From Flectonema sp. DT1601 (lineage: Eukaryota > Euglenozoa > Diplonemea > Diplonemida > Diplonemidae), in NCBI GenBank assembly GCA_964019425.1, contig OZ025830.1, positions 496,001 to 560,000 of the forward strand: a stretch of DNA of 64,000 nucleotides, written 5' to 3'. The stretch's first letter is position 1; each line of letters opens with the position of its first letter. A program made the translations under genes and the position numbers. The notes below the pieces were generated by a model, which saw only the letters and a program-made list of their open reading frames with translations, was not told the DNA's origin and did no database searches. Below are positions 21,082 to 31,885 of this stretch, in pieces.

Positions 21082-21513
21082 TAAATTAAGGAGGGGAAAT
21101 TTGGATTTATGCAGTTTTGACACCTCTTACCTTATATCCTTGCTCTGTTCACAGATTTAGCTGCTAATATACCAAAAGACCCCAAAAAAACCCAAAGACT
21201 GGTTACTAGCTTTTTTAATTAAAATTTTTTTTTTTTACTCCCCTTCAAGTAATTTTTTTTTTTTTTTTTTTACATTCTGAGAGAATAAATTTTTTTTCAA
21301 AAAATTCAAAAAAAATGCTTTCAAGCTCCACAGTGCCAGTTTCTCAATTTTCTACTGCTTTATTTTCAACAACTTTCCATTTTTTTTCTAAAAAAATTCC
21401 AAAAAAATACCAAAAATGTCCAAAAATGAGGTATTTTTTGTTTGAAATTTTTTTTTTCAAAAAAGCTAAAAAAAAGCTAAATAGCTTTAGCTTTAGCTTT
21501 TTGCACAAGTATG
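21082..21513 (-). mobile_element. hAT transposon copy 1, 5' terminal part
   Basis: AT-rich non-coding end of the hAT element. It finishes with AGCTTTAGCTTTAGC subterminal repeats and a terminal inverted repeat whose outward form is CATACTTGTGCAAAAAGC, identical to the left end of copy 2 at 61069. The element ends in TG at 21513; CACTACGT (21514-21521) would be the 8 bp target duplication, but its partner is lost with the truncated end. Confidence 0.8.
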
Positions 21514-22080
21514 CACTACGTAGTGGCCCGTGTCTCCTTTGATTCTATTATTGTTAGAGACATTCTCAAAGGAGCGACAGACCGACGATTATCATTCAAC
21601 CATTTTGACAGACATTTTAAACGCCCAGAATATTGTTTTCACATGATTTTAAGAAAAACTCTGCAAGATAATAATAATGATAACGACTGTACCGTGGCAC
21701 CCTCGAATGAAGGAATTCTACTCCTCACCAACACTAAGGAAAAGCGCAAGAAAAACGACTACAGCTCCGATGAAGGAGAACTCGCACTCGTAATAAAACG
21801 AACTGATGTAGAAGAGATAGAACGCTGATCAAAAGCAAATATATGCTAGCCCGTCCTGGCGAGCTCCGATGGACATTTAGAAATCAGTTGTTTTGAAATA
21901 GACCAATTGATGGATCCGATTTATTATTTAACTGGAATGAAGTCCCTAGAACTTACTGATGAAGGCCTAAGAGGGACAAGTAGTATAAGATTAAGGCCTG
22001 AAACTACGTATTCCACAGTGTATTATGGAACAGCAGAACAATGTGTTTTTATAAATTTTCTTTGTTATATTTTATTTTAG
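21514..22080 (+). pseudogene. Unidentified coding fragment beside the hAT end
   Basis: A frame from the hAT border to 21828 encodes VARVSFDSIIVRDILKGATD and ends KRTDVEEIER. After a short non-coding gap, 21868-22080 reads SSDGHLEISCFEIDQLMDP to ETTYSTVYYGTAEQCVFI in another frame. Composition looks truly coding in both, so they could be two exons of a gene interrupted by the transposon, with AATAAA at 22094 as a 3' signal. I do not recognise the family. Confidence 0.4.
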
Positions 22081-22119
22081 TGCACTTTTTTGTAATAAAC
22101 TCATATTTTAACTAATATA

Positions 22120-23500
22120 GAATCGAAGGTGGCGTCATTGTCATCGCAACAGACGCATTGTGCGCAACCCCAGCCACAGATACAACAAGAGAGTAGTATG
22201 ATGCAACAAATGATGGCACTACTATCGCAAAATCAACAATTATGCCAGATGCAGCTGCAGCAATCGTCAGAATTACTAAAAAAGAAAGCAACGAATGTGT
22301 GTCAATTGTCACCAGAGAACGTCGAATGCCTAGAATTCGATCTAGCGACGGATGCGACCAACGTACTACAATGGCGCGATATTTTGGCGCAAGGTGGATC
22401 AGAAAGATTATTAGATAAATTGGAGAACAAGTACTGGTCAGTACACAGTGGTAAATTAGCCACGGGGGAGTTAAGGGAATTGAAGGCAGCTTCGAAATAG
22501 TAAGAGATAATGTGAAGGCGGCGAGTACGACATCAGCAGACTGGATTAACTCCAAGCCATTGGTTCGGAGCATGAATAAGTCGTTAGAATCGCTAATCAT
22601 GAAATGGGAATACACGACTAAAAGAATTAGCTCTGACGATATTGAACGAAGGGTCAAGTCAGGGAAGTCGTTTGAGAAGGCAGTGAGGATGGCAGAGGTT
22701 GATGCAGAGAAGGAGCACAAGATTGAAATGAGCGGGAAAGGGGATAAGGGGAGAGTAATGGGTTGGAACCCACGGTATTTCGAGCACAAGGGAGGTTCTC
22801 GGGAAACGTTGGGGGGCTGGCAAAGGTCACAAATGAACCGAGGTCAGCCCCGAGTTAGTAAAGCGGTGTTTAAACTGCGATCAGGGAGACACATGCCAAA
22901 GAAAGTCAGTGTCAGAAGAGTTAGCTCAAGTTCCAGATCGTATCTTGGAAATAAGGGAGAAGATTCTGCAATCAGAAGGAGCCGAGGTGTTGTGTCTGAC
23001 AGAGGTGACGCTCCTGCATGTTTTGCCAACCTGCTTATCAGCACCTCTGCCAGTCCCTTTGCCTCGTTTTCCGACGCCAGAATCTCCAACAGGTGACTGA
23101 TTGCACCCCTTTTGATTGAGTGGGCGGTGTACTTCTTCATCTTGCTGTCCTTTTGGAATTCCTTCACCAACCGCGAAGTGTCCCAAGGGTGTAACTGATC
23201 GAAGTCTCCTATTATTCCTAGCAAGCTCTCGATTTCGTCTGTGTGAAGGTCTTTATGACCACCCACCTGCTTGGCGAGTATACCAGGTCGTAGCTTGTGA
23301 TGGGTGTCGCCTGTTCCAGAGGAATTGCCGCTCCGTTTACTCTCAATGCTGCAGCCAGACTTAGCAAAGGTCCGTTGTTCAGGCTCATCCTTTCCATTAA
23401 TGCTGACAGACTCTTTGCATATGATAGGAGTCCCTGCACCGCTACACCGGTTACCATCACAAATAGACTGCTGTGCTTGCGTTTGCAGGTTTGTCTTTCT
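22120..23500. mobile_element. Tyrosine-recombinase element fossil (DIRS/Crypton-like)
   Basis: The minus strand between about 22850 and 23460 encodes a tyrosine-recombinase C-terminal region with the H-x-x-(K)R signature (TAHSIKRGAISHLLE) and a downstream ISRLAKHAG segment. The neighbouring plus strand (22129-22870) has a Gln-rich, gag-like protein region (QQMMALLSQNQQL, then ECLEFDLATDATNVLQW). Convergent gag-like and recombinase parts suggest a DIRS-type retroelement, but no reverse transcriptase is visible. The copy is incomplete and broken in several places; probably old. Confidence 0.5.
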
Positions 23501-24465
23501 CCCTTGTCATGTCAACAAAAAAAAGACTTCCTATCGAACTTCTTCTGCAGTTCACAGCCACTCACCCACTTCCACTCTTATTCGAAAGGTGTCCCGTCAG
23601 GACCTGACACTACCCCAGCGCGGTGAGCCTTCTAAGATTGGGATAGGATCACATAAATTTCCTTAATTTCTATTCTGCCAGTTGTGTGTTTATTATTTTA
23701 TATTCTTTATTCAGGTGCTGCAGAGACATAAAAAGGAATAGAACAGATTCATATTGACTAATGTTTATCGTCAAATTACCTTAGCAGGTTGTGCTCTGTT
23801 ATGCTCAGAGAAGAGGGAGATAATGAACGTTGGAACCTCGAGGAAAACCCGCGAACCAATAAGAATACATCACCACAGGTGAAGCGGAAAAAGAAATAGC
23901 AATGAAAGTTGATGTAAAAAAAGAAGCCTTCAAAAACCTTCAAAACACTTACTCATCACGGCCATCTCTCATTCTTGCCAATCTCTGTCTTGAGTTAGAC
24001 TTATCGAAATAAATAAAGAAGTTATGGTCTTCCTTCTTCCTTGGTACTTCCACAACGAGTTGACGAACTGTTAGTTTTTCCAATGATTTCTTCGAATCAA
24101 ATACTGATCCAGATATACTGAAGGTTTATTGTTTATTACCCATTATCTTTCAACAGCTGCCATCAGACACAATATTCGAAAGGATTGACCTGAGGAATCC
24201 CTCGGGGACAAATGTGCGGAGGAAAATGGAGGAAAACAAAAGTTGTAAATATTTGAGTTGAATAATAATCAGCTGTTTCACACCTTTCAAATGAGATGAT
24301 CATCTTTTTTAATTTAATGATTCGAAAGGGATGAATGGGTAAGTTCGTACGCTGTATTAATAAGATAAAACTAATCATATTATGTATTATTCAGACTAGG
24401 TACTCTGTAGGTCGCGCTTTTTTAAAAGTTTAGTAATTCTCATTGTTTCATTCAGGAAAGCAACG
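23501..24465. other. Intergenic, upstream of the armadillo-like gene
   Basis: No coding region seen. A pyrimidine tract and CAG (TTTCATTCAG) ends 11 bases before the ATG at 24466, so the last part may be an intron in the 5' UTR of that gene; its donor is not identifiable. Confidence 0.4.
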
Positions 24466-27400
24466 ATGGCTGCGGGACGTCTCGATGAGGAGATCGCTTG
24501 CCTGAAGACGATATTGCAATGCCTTGAGGGGAGCTTCAGATTTCACTCTAATCCACTACCGTTGGCAACGGTGGCAAATACAACAAGTTTGGGCGAAGCA
24601 ACGGAATTCTTTGAACTGATTGTCTCACTACTGACAGCGGACAGTAGTCCAGAGAGATTGGGAGTGTTAGTTTTTGACATCCAACCAAACACAATCGACC
24701 TTTTGTTACAACTTCTCCAAATACCAACACCGACACACCAGTTGTCTAATCAACAGTATGCAGCTTGTCGAGTACTTTGTATTCAAACTCTGACTAAGAT
24801 AATTTCTTTGTGTACCGATGAAACTGCTGCTGCACTACTCTCTGAGAGATGTCTTTCAACTGTGATGTCAGCGAACTTTGTAAGTTTAGCGCTGTCAAAC
24901 TTGGGAGGTGCTGGACTGGGTCAAGCTAATGAGGGAATCAGAATATCATTTGCGGAAAGTTTATTTGTGTTAGTCATGAGATCTGAGATGATCGCTCCGT
25001 CAATTATTCAATCAAATGGAGTTCCAGCTCTGTTTGAATGTCTATTCGCAGATTCAAGTGTCATGGTAAGGAATTACTGTTGTGCCATACTGAGGGTTCT
25101 TGCTGAGCGATCACCACAGCAATTCTTAAATATTCCAATTGTTGAAAGAGCTACTACACAGATAAAGGTTGAGCACTCAAAATATGTTGTTATTCTACTG
25201 TTTGAAATACTGTCGATTTTGTTTCATTCTTGTCCACAGTTGTACCTACAGCGAGTGCATGATGATCCTCATCTCTTGGGTGACTTAGGAAGTGTCATTC
25301 AAACATTTTTAACTGGAAACACCAATCCTGATGTTCTCAGTAGCGTTACAAAACTAATGGAGACAATGCTACTCCTCGAAGGTTCAACTTTCGGAGCCAA
25401 GGCAAGTTATACCGTCCAACTCCTCACTCAAGGAGGTCCTAAAATACTTCTAAACCGAGACCAGGGTGGTGATGATGTAAAAGCTATGAAAATAAAGACG
25501 TTTAGAATGCTCTGCCAGGCGTGTACCACACCCGAGTTGAATAACGAATTGCATGAGTCATATATTCATTTCTTCCCAACGATATCACTTCTGGTGAATG
25601 GGGATGGAGCCTCAACCGACCAGCAGTCTGCGGAGTTGAGGACGGAAGTGGCTCTTAGTTTCGCTACTATTTTAGCGAAGAATCCACTTTCTCGACAGTA
25701 CACGAATGACACGGTTAAGGCTTATCCTGTTTGGATTAATCAACTGAAGCAACACTTGCTGTCATCGATAGATGCTATTCCCCCTCCTGTGTTAAATGGT
25801 GTGTACGTGTTGGATATTAACGGAAATTTCTTAAATAACATCGCGAACCACTCCGATATGGTTTGGGTCGACAGAGTCGGGATCGCCCAGGCTGTCTCAC
25901 AGATCTTTCACGAACAAGAATTGGGTACTCGATCACCAGTTTCTGAATATCGTTTAATAGAAGAATCAATGTACGCATTGCCAGGACAACTAACTGACAT
26001 GGAGAGAAAAGCAAGACTCACCCACACAATCCTAAGCCATGTTGTTCACACTACTTTAACTGCGCCGCTGTCACTACCAACTGCAGCAAACACTCAGTTA
26101 CCAAGTTATTATCAACAGATGGAACAGCAAACACCGCTTCCGGCACCGTCGCCATTCCCAGTACAGCAGCTTTCTCATGGGTACACAAATTTTGATAGCC
26201 ATCCTTCGGAGGCATTTACGGACTTGCAAAACTATACCACTGGGGAACAACGTGTCACACAACCAAAATCTCTTGGCAGGAGTAAATCAAAGGATGCCAG
26301 GTTGAAAAAGATTATGGAGCATTCTGAAAAATTAGAAACTCGTCCGCCTTGGAATGGCGGTGGTCGCAGTGGTAAAAAATCACTATTTTCAAGTGTTAAA
26401 ACAGGGAAACGGACTGATTTTGCTCCGGGATCGAACCTTCAACTAGCAACTTCAACACCGAGGACCTCTACCAAGTATGCAACTGATACTTCACATAAAC
26501 ACAATGACTACCTTGATATGGCGATCCTGATGCATCTTCCAATTACCTTTGGAGCTAATTACAATCGCAGTAACAAACCAACTATAAGAAGATTTAATAG
26601 CGGTAGTTCTGTTCCGTATGTGCAACAGACGTGTAAGTCGAGCACGTTGCAATCGTGGTCTGTAAAAGACGCTGGTGAAAATGATTTGTTTTCATTTTTT
26701 ATTCCTTTTCACAAACTTTGTGAAGAACGTTTAGATCATGAATTGAAAAGATTATCCAGAAATAGAATTTCTGCTAAGAAAGGTTTACTGACGACACCTC
26801 AACACCTTAAAGGGAAGCGATGGTTCTTCTATGACTTGTACCACTATATTCTTCCAAAAATAGAAACTTTGCTAAAAGACCTGAAAGACTTAATAGTGGT
26901 ACACGGTACCTCGAATATATTATTTTACTTAAATATAATTAGATTGATGGAGCAAAAAAATCAAGAAGAACAAGAGGAACCTGTCAATGAAAGTATTGCC
27001 GTGGGTGGCGCTCTTCAGCACCTGGGTGATCCAGATCAAGTTGATCGTGAGGAACTGCTTCAGAAAGAGGTATTGAAATTATCTTCAGGGAAATACAAAG
27101 ATACTATTCATGGTGGGAATATTTTGTATGTATTGGATAGATTAAAGGCATACTTTGCGGAGAACTTTTCGAGAGGTGAATTACAACTTTCTGATCACCT
27201 GAAAGACATCGAACAAGAGATAAAACGACTCGAAGACAAGGCAGCTCGCGACATACTCGGAAACGAAGCCGAAGCTGAAGCGGAAGATGACGTCGAATCA
27301 AATTATGATTCCACTGAAGACGATGCAGAACCACTCAAATATAACATTACTGGTAACTTAGATAATTCACATCCTCTTGACGATGCTGACTTTTCAACAG

Positions 27401-27645
27401 AAACTGATTCAGATGTTAATTATAATCTTGAGCGTCTTCGACTTGCTGATTTGGATTCAGTTTCTGATGCTCCTCCTCCACAACAAGTTCTAATCCCAAA
27501 TCAGTCAACCCAACCTCGTCACATATCACCCACTAGATTGCGTCCAGGAAGCTCAATTCCGAACCCTCCGAGACATCCTCATTTGAATGCAACAGAGTTT
27601 AAAGATGACGACTGGGGTTCGGATTCATCTACTCTGTCGTTCTGA
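24466..27645 (+). CDS. Armadillo-like repeat protein, 1059 residues, unknown function
   Basis: Single uninterrupted frame from ATG to TGA, no introns. Residues 1 to about 535 are Leu-rich helical pairs with the spacing of armadillo/HEAT repeats (for example TIDLLLQLLQI, FECLFADSSVMVRNYCCAIL). Residues 540-690 are a Ser/Thr/Pro/Gln-rich linker with basic patches. Residues about 735-850 form a second folded region (DLFSFFIPFHKLCEERLDHE, KGKRWFFYDLYHYILPKIE) that looks conserved in character but that I cannot name. Residues 880-930 are a likely coiled coil, and 935-1000 are strongly acidic. No signal peptide or membrane segment. The start follows a CAG acceptor-like site, so a 5' UTR intron is possible. 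A scaffold role is an inference from the fold only. Confidence 0.9.
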   Translation: MAAGRLDEEIACLKTILQCLEGSFRFHSNPLPLATVANTTSLGEATEFFELIVSLLTADSSPERLGVLVFDIQPNTIDLLLQLLQIPTPTHQLSNQQYAACRVLCIQTLTKIISLCTDETAAALLSERCLSTVMSANFVSLALSNLGGAGLGQANEGIRISFAESLFVLVMRSEMIAPSIIQSNGVPALFECLFADSSVMVRNYCCAILRVLAERSPQQFLNIPIVERATTQIKVEHSKYVVILLFEILSILFHSCPQLYLQRVHDDPHLLGDLGSVIQTFLTGNTNPDVLSSVTKLMETMLLLEGSTFGAKASYTVQLLTQGGPKILLNRDQGGDDVKAMKIKTFRMLCQACTTPELNNELHESYIHFFPTISLLVNGDGASTDQQSAELRTEVALSFATILAKNPLSRQYTNDTVKAYPVWINQLKQHLLSSIDAIPPPVLNGVYVLDINGNFLNNIANHSDMVWVDRVGIAQAVSQIFHEQELGTRSPVSEYRLIEESMYALPGQLTDMERKARLTHTILSHVVHTTLTAPLSLPTAANTQLPSYYQQMEQQTPLPAPSPFPVQQLSHGYTNFDSHPSEAFTDLQNYTTGEQRVTQPKSLGRSKSKDARLKKIMEHSEKLETRPPWNGGGRSGKKSLFSSVKTGKRTDFAPGSNLQLATSTPRTSTKYATDTSHKHNDYLDMAILMHLPITFGANYNRSNKPTIRRFNSGSSVPYVQQTCKSSTLQSWSVKDAGENDLFSFFIPFHKLCEERLDHELKRLSRNRISAKKGLLTTPQHLKGKRWFFYDLYHYILPKIETLLKDLKDLIVVHGTSNILFYLNIIRLMEQKNQEEQEEPVNESIAVGGALQHLGDPDQVDREELLQKEVLKLSSGKYKDTIHGGNILYVLDRLKAYFAENFSRGELQLSDHLKDIEQEIKRLEDKAARDILGNEAEAEAEDDVESNYDSTEDDAEPLKYNITGNLDNSHPLDDADFSTETDSDVNYNLERLRLADLDSVSDAPPPQQVLIPNQSTQPRHISPTRLRPGSSIPNPPRHPHLNATEFKDDDWGSDSSTLSF

Positions 27646-28402
27646 GTAATTACTCTGCTTGTAATTGTTGGAAGATTTATCCAGATTTTCATTATTTTCG
27701 GAAATCAAAACCAAAAAGTAAAAAAAACAAAAACAAAAAAAGTGAAATAAGATCTTCTTTGAATTAATTTATTTGACCGCCCTGTTGATGTTCGTCGATA
27801 AGTGGAACTCATTATTTTGGTAGGGGGTTGATGAAAATTTGCTTTTTTATTTTTTATTTTTTTATTATTATTATTATTATTATTGTAGCTTTTATTATAA
27901 TTGAAATATTTTCCCCCCTTGTGTAAAAAAAAAACAAAAAAAAACATAAAATTCCCCGATCTCCCAGACTGTATTCCTTTTATGTACTGCGATACGACAT
28001 GATGTTGTAAGCTTAGTTAGACTGAGTTAGTTAATTACCCCTTTAGTGCAATCACTATGGTAAATCAAAGAAAAAAAAAAGAACTTTATTCTCCCTCCAG
28101 TACACCCTTTTTATATTTTATTGTTAACTTAGATTCTTTAAGCGCCATTTCCCCATTTCCCCCCTTCTTCCTGGTTTGCTTTTTTTCCCCTCCTTTTTTT
28201 TTTTCCCCCTTATTGTGTTTAATTTGTTGTATGTGTGTGTGATTTCATAGATCACTTGTCTCACTAATAATTCAGTTCATAGAATGATGGCCTTAGGAGT
28301 GGAGCAAGGAAGGAGTTAGTTGTAACTCACAAAAAAAAAAAAAAAAACATAATTATTATTATTTCGGACAGCGATTTCTTAAAAGAAAACAAAACAACAA
28401 CC
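27646..28402. other. Intergenic between armadillo-like and MGCSSS genes
   Basis: Contains the 3' UTR of the upstream gene, a short TAT trinucleotide tract (27865-27885), T- and C-rich low-complexity DNA, and an A-run about 60 bp before the next start codon. No ORF I would defend. Confidence 0.5.
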
Positions 28403-28736
28403 ATGGGATGCTCTTCAAGTACACCTGAGAAGACTCAACCGAAAGTAGTGAAGAAGAAAGACGTTCCGGTACCAAAGACAGAACCTGAACCACAGAAGGA
28501 AACACCAGTAGTTGTGACTGAGGAACCAGTAACTAATACTGAGCGTGTTGTTATTACTGAAGAGGATAAGGTTCCAACTGGAGAGACACAGAAGCGTCGT
28601 GAGGTTTGAATTTTTGTTATTCCATTTATACGAATAAATAACAACAGATCACAACTCAAATCAAATACAGGAATTAGAAGCACAAGTTGATTTTCAAACT
28701 ATTCCTCAAGTGAAGTCGATTGTTGTAAGAAAGTAA
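28403..28736 (+). CDS. Small N-terminally acylated protein, 88 residues, two exons
   Basis: Exon 1 is 28403-28603 and exon 2 is 28671-28736, separated by a 67 bp intron (GTTTGA...TACAG) that keeps phase 0. The product starts MGCSSSTPEKTQPK: Gly2 with Ser at positions 5-6 fits N-myristoylation, and Cys3 fits palmitoylation, so membrane anchoring is expected. The rest is low-complexity and charged (Lys/Pro/Glu/Val/Thr-rich), and the end is IPQVKSIVVRK. Without splicing the frame would stop three codons into the intron. Start context ACCATGGG is strong. No domain is recognised; such short acylated proteins often act at flagellar, cortical or signalling membranes, which is inference only. Confidence 0.8.
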
Positions 28737-29823
28737 GAAAAAGTAGTCCAAATATTAATTTGTAGAGTTGTTACTGTTTTCTTTACAGTTTTCAACGTTT
28801 CAACCCCCACACCCCTTTTTATATATAAAACCAAACAAACGTAGTACGCGCATCAAGTATGCTGTTTTTTTAGCACCAGCGCTGCTTTGGATTTCTTTTC
28901 AGAAAAAAGACAATGACATAGTCTTTGATTGGTATCAATGTACTCTTTAAGTTTGTGTTGGTGGGTCTGTCGTTACCTTTTTTTTCTTAACTCCACTGTA
29001 GAGGGAATTATTGGGCTTAAAAAAAAAGGAAAAAAAACTGGTATATTCCTCCTCACAAGATGCTTTGTGGCAAGGGAAACCCGCAAACCCGCCTTTGACG
29101 GGCAAAGAAACTCGCCATTGCCATGGTTTTTGAGATTTTTGAAAAAAAAATTGTAAATTTTTCCTCACGGGATTATTTCCATTTTGTATTTCAATTTCTT
29201 TGTGTTACTCCGAAGGCTGTTACCAGCGAAGGTCTGGTGAATATCCGCCTAACGTAATCATTTGTTTATTTTGTCTATTTACTTTCACTCCGTTCCTTAT
29301 GAGTACGTGAAGGGAAAACATATCCTTTTCGGAGCTTCATAAGGTTTATTTCTGGTTGTGAATCATAACAAAGCATCGGCCAAAAAGAAACCATCTTGCA
29401 AAGAGGAGATATGGACAGCCTAAATTCATCAGGGCTGGTTTCTTACTCTTGTCCTCTTTTAGAAAGGTGCATTGAGAGATAGTGGTATCATGTTTAGTTT
29501 AACGTATGCGGACCACATCATTTGGAAGTAGGATCGGAAACTTTCAAAAACTTGCACCAATACAGCCTCCGTGTTGTTTTTTTAACTTCAGTCGTGTTCG
29601 CCTAAATATATTGTTTAGTTAGTTGCTAACTCCCTTTCGTGAGGTCGATAATCAGTAAGGTATGAGAGAGGAATACTTCTTGTGAAGGAGATCGTTTGAT
29701 TGATACTCTTTACTGAATACCTTTGTAATATTGTGTCCCAACCAGATAACGGTTATGTTATTACTTCGTGAAGTAAAAATATTTTCAGTTTTCACAGTTA
29801 AGTCACACTCAGAAGTCCTGAAA
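28737..29823. other. Intergenic between the two acylated-protein genes
   Basis: No supported gene. Contains A/T-rich low-complexity DNA. Two AG sites (TTTTCACAG near 29800 and CACTCAG near 29813) lie just before the next ATG and could be acceptor sites of a 5' UTR intron. Confidence 0.45.
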
Positions 29824-30477
29824 ATGGGAAATTGCGCAGCCTCTCAGCCACAAAGACAAGTAGTGGTCACCGATAGGAAACAGAAGCTCAGAAGGTTGTC
29901 AAAAGCCGGGAGATCGCCTGCCCCGTTGGTCGTCGTGTTGTCGAAAACACAAAAGGATTTGAAACCAGAAAAATGTGACGAGCCGCAGAAGTTCAATTCC
30001 GGCTCACCAATGGAGATGAAGTCTGCGGATCAGCGAAACCAGCTATCTGCTTCAGGACTGAGTAACGTTTCGTATCCTTCGTATCCAATCTACTCACCTG
30101 AATTAGCAGCTGTGTCTGCTGAAACTGGAATAAATGATCTCGACATGTCTCAGACGATTGTTCAACTTCCTCCATTCCCAGGAGGGAATTCAACAAACAA
30201 TCATCCTATTAATGAATCTCCAAGTTCTCCATTTTTAACAACATCACCAGATTGTAAGAAAACAGACTCATCTGGAGGCCTTAGCTTTGAAGACTCTGAC
30301 GCTTGGGTCGATCACGAGAATTTAACATCTGAAGAAGCTCGCAAGCTCCTAATGAGATTAGCTGAAGAGGAGCTATCACTCAATAGAGTAGAGTCGTTGT
30401 ACATCGCTAAAGATGAGAAAAGACGTAGCATTCAGCTTCGTAAGATGATGCAATCTCAAAGTAAAAGTTTTAAATAA
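29824..30477 (+). CDS. N-terminally acylated protein, 217 residues
   Basis: I place the start at 29824 because the product then begins MGNCAASQPQRQ, a strong N-myristoylation motif (Gly2, Ser at position 7) with Cys4 available for palmitoylation. The context AAAATGG is good. An in-frame ATG at 29755 would bury the motif. A basic segment (DRKQKLRRLSKAGRSP) follows, which would help membrane binding. The middle is Ser/Pro/Asn-rich and probably disordered. The last 60 residues (SEEARKLLMRLAEEELSLN to the end) are helical and charged and may form a small bundle or coiled coil. No family assigned. It lies 1.1 kb downstream of another acylated protein on the same strand. Confidence 0.8.
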   Translation: MGNCAASQPQRQVVVTDRKQKLRRLSKAGRSPAPLVVVLSKTQKDLKPEKCDEPQKFNSGSPMEMKSADQRNQLSASGLSNVSYPSYPIYSPELAAVSAETGINDLDMSQTIVQLPPFPGGNSTNNHPINESPSSPFLTTSPDCKKTDSSGGLSFEDSDAWVDHENLTSEEARKLLMRLAEEELSLNRVESLYIAKDEKRRSIQLRKMMQSQSKSFK

Positions 30478-31409
30478 AATTACATAAATAATCAGTTTGT
30501 AAAAACGTAGCAAAGCAGACTTTGTAGGTGGGTGTTAACAAAAAGATCGTTTTTTTTAATTAATGGAAGAAGTTTTTTTTTTTACATGTATTTAGAATTT
30601 ATTTCTTCCGACGATTTAAGTTACTCATCTATCGAGGAGATGACGAATCTGAATTAGTTTCTTTAGCCTTGAGCACATCTGATACACGTGCTCAAACACG
30701 TTGTGTTTTTGTACAAAAGTAATTTCATCTTAGCACTCTAACCGAATGACTCAAGTATTAACATGAGCAAAAAAGGAATTTGTGTGCATCGTTCAGTTTT
30801 TATTTTTATTTTTTGTTCTCATTTTTCTCAAACCGCTAGCTGTTTTCCTCTCCAACTCGAAAATAAGATTTCCCGCAGCATGTTTGCTTCCTTAACAGGA
30901 AGATGGCATCGTGATTTTTATCTTTTTTGGTTTTTTTTTATTTTTATTTTTATTGTCTTGTCCCTTTCTTCATTTCACTTCACTGGGACTGGTGGCTCAC
31001 CGTTGTTTGAAATACGAGTGGTGTTGCGTCAATACACTTTTTATTTTTTGAGAAACACACTGAAAGTGTTTCATTTCCGTCACATTTTGTTATTCACTTA
31101 TTACAGAATTATGAGAGAAGAATAATGTTGGCGGAAACGCGTCTTGCGTTTCTTGACTTTCCCAGATCGCAGTTTTCGTACACGATTAGTTTAATTTGGA
31201 ACATGGCAGTTTTGTTATAAAGTAGATTCTTGCGAGTCGTTCTTGTTGTGGCAACATGTCATTTTTATTTTTATTTTTATTTCTCTTTTTCCATTCCAAT
31301 AAATTTCTGTCTAAAAAAATCTTTTTAATGAGTAGAGCTACTATTCATTTTTTTTTTTTTTTTTTTTTTTTTCCCTCCCAAAAACGAAACGAGCGCGATC
31401 AATAATTTG
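30478..31409. other. Intergenic
   Basis: AT-rich. A frame at 30763-31125 is rich in Phe/Ile from T-runs and does not look coding. A long T-run ends at 31371. Confidence 0.5.
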
Positions 31410-31885
31410 GTCCGGGCGCAGTTATGACCATAAACTGACTGCCATCTTACCTCTGATCCTTTTATTTTCATTTCTTGCTTAGTGATACGGCTATATATGC
31501 TTCCCAATTTTTGTGGTACTTTTATAGCCACAGAGCTTTGGACAACTGGGTGAACGATCCTCGGTACTGTTCCGGGGGGTTTCCATTTTCTTTCGTGGTA
31601 TGTGGGCATATGGTAGTATTGTAAAGAAAGATGCAGTATACAGGATAAAAAATATTTTTTATTTTTTTCACCTTCCCCCCCACTCCCAGATCATTTCTCT
31701 TTTTTTTTCTTCTTTAGTTGTTTACAACCTGTTAGTCTGGGCAAGGTGGAGGCTGGAAGTCGATCACTTCCAGCCGATATCATAAAACTACAATCTTTGC
31801 GATTGGGTTCTTACTGATGCAGGCTAACCAGACCCCTGGTAGTCATCAGTTCTGTGTATTGCTAACCAACTAACCAATAAAGCTC
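31410..31885 (+). repeat. ~450 bp dispersed element, copy 1
   Basis: Diverged direct copy of 32612-33105. Shared landmarks in order: CGCAGTTATGACC, AACTGACTG, TTTCATTTCTTGCT, a TGTGGGCATATGG word, a poly(T)/C tract ending CCCACTCCCAGATC, TTGTTTACAACCTGTTAG, a GGAAGTCGATCACTTCC palindrome, and ACTACAATCTT. The tail is CTAACCAACTAACC-like. A short interspersed element is likely; no A/B box is evident. Confidence 0.7.

Noticed and set aside
22112-22789. Long minus-strand frame of 225 codons
   Set aside because: It is the complement of the gag-like plus-strand region, with Leu/Ser-rich shadow composition.
29755-29823. Upstream ATG as the start of the MGNCAAS protein
   Set aside because: It would bury a strong myristoylation motif, and the added 23 residues look like untranslated AT-rich DNA.
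30763-31125. 120-codon frame rich in Phe/Ile
   Set aside because: Composition comes from T-rich DNA; no domain, no supporting splice or start context.
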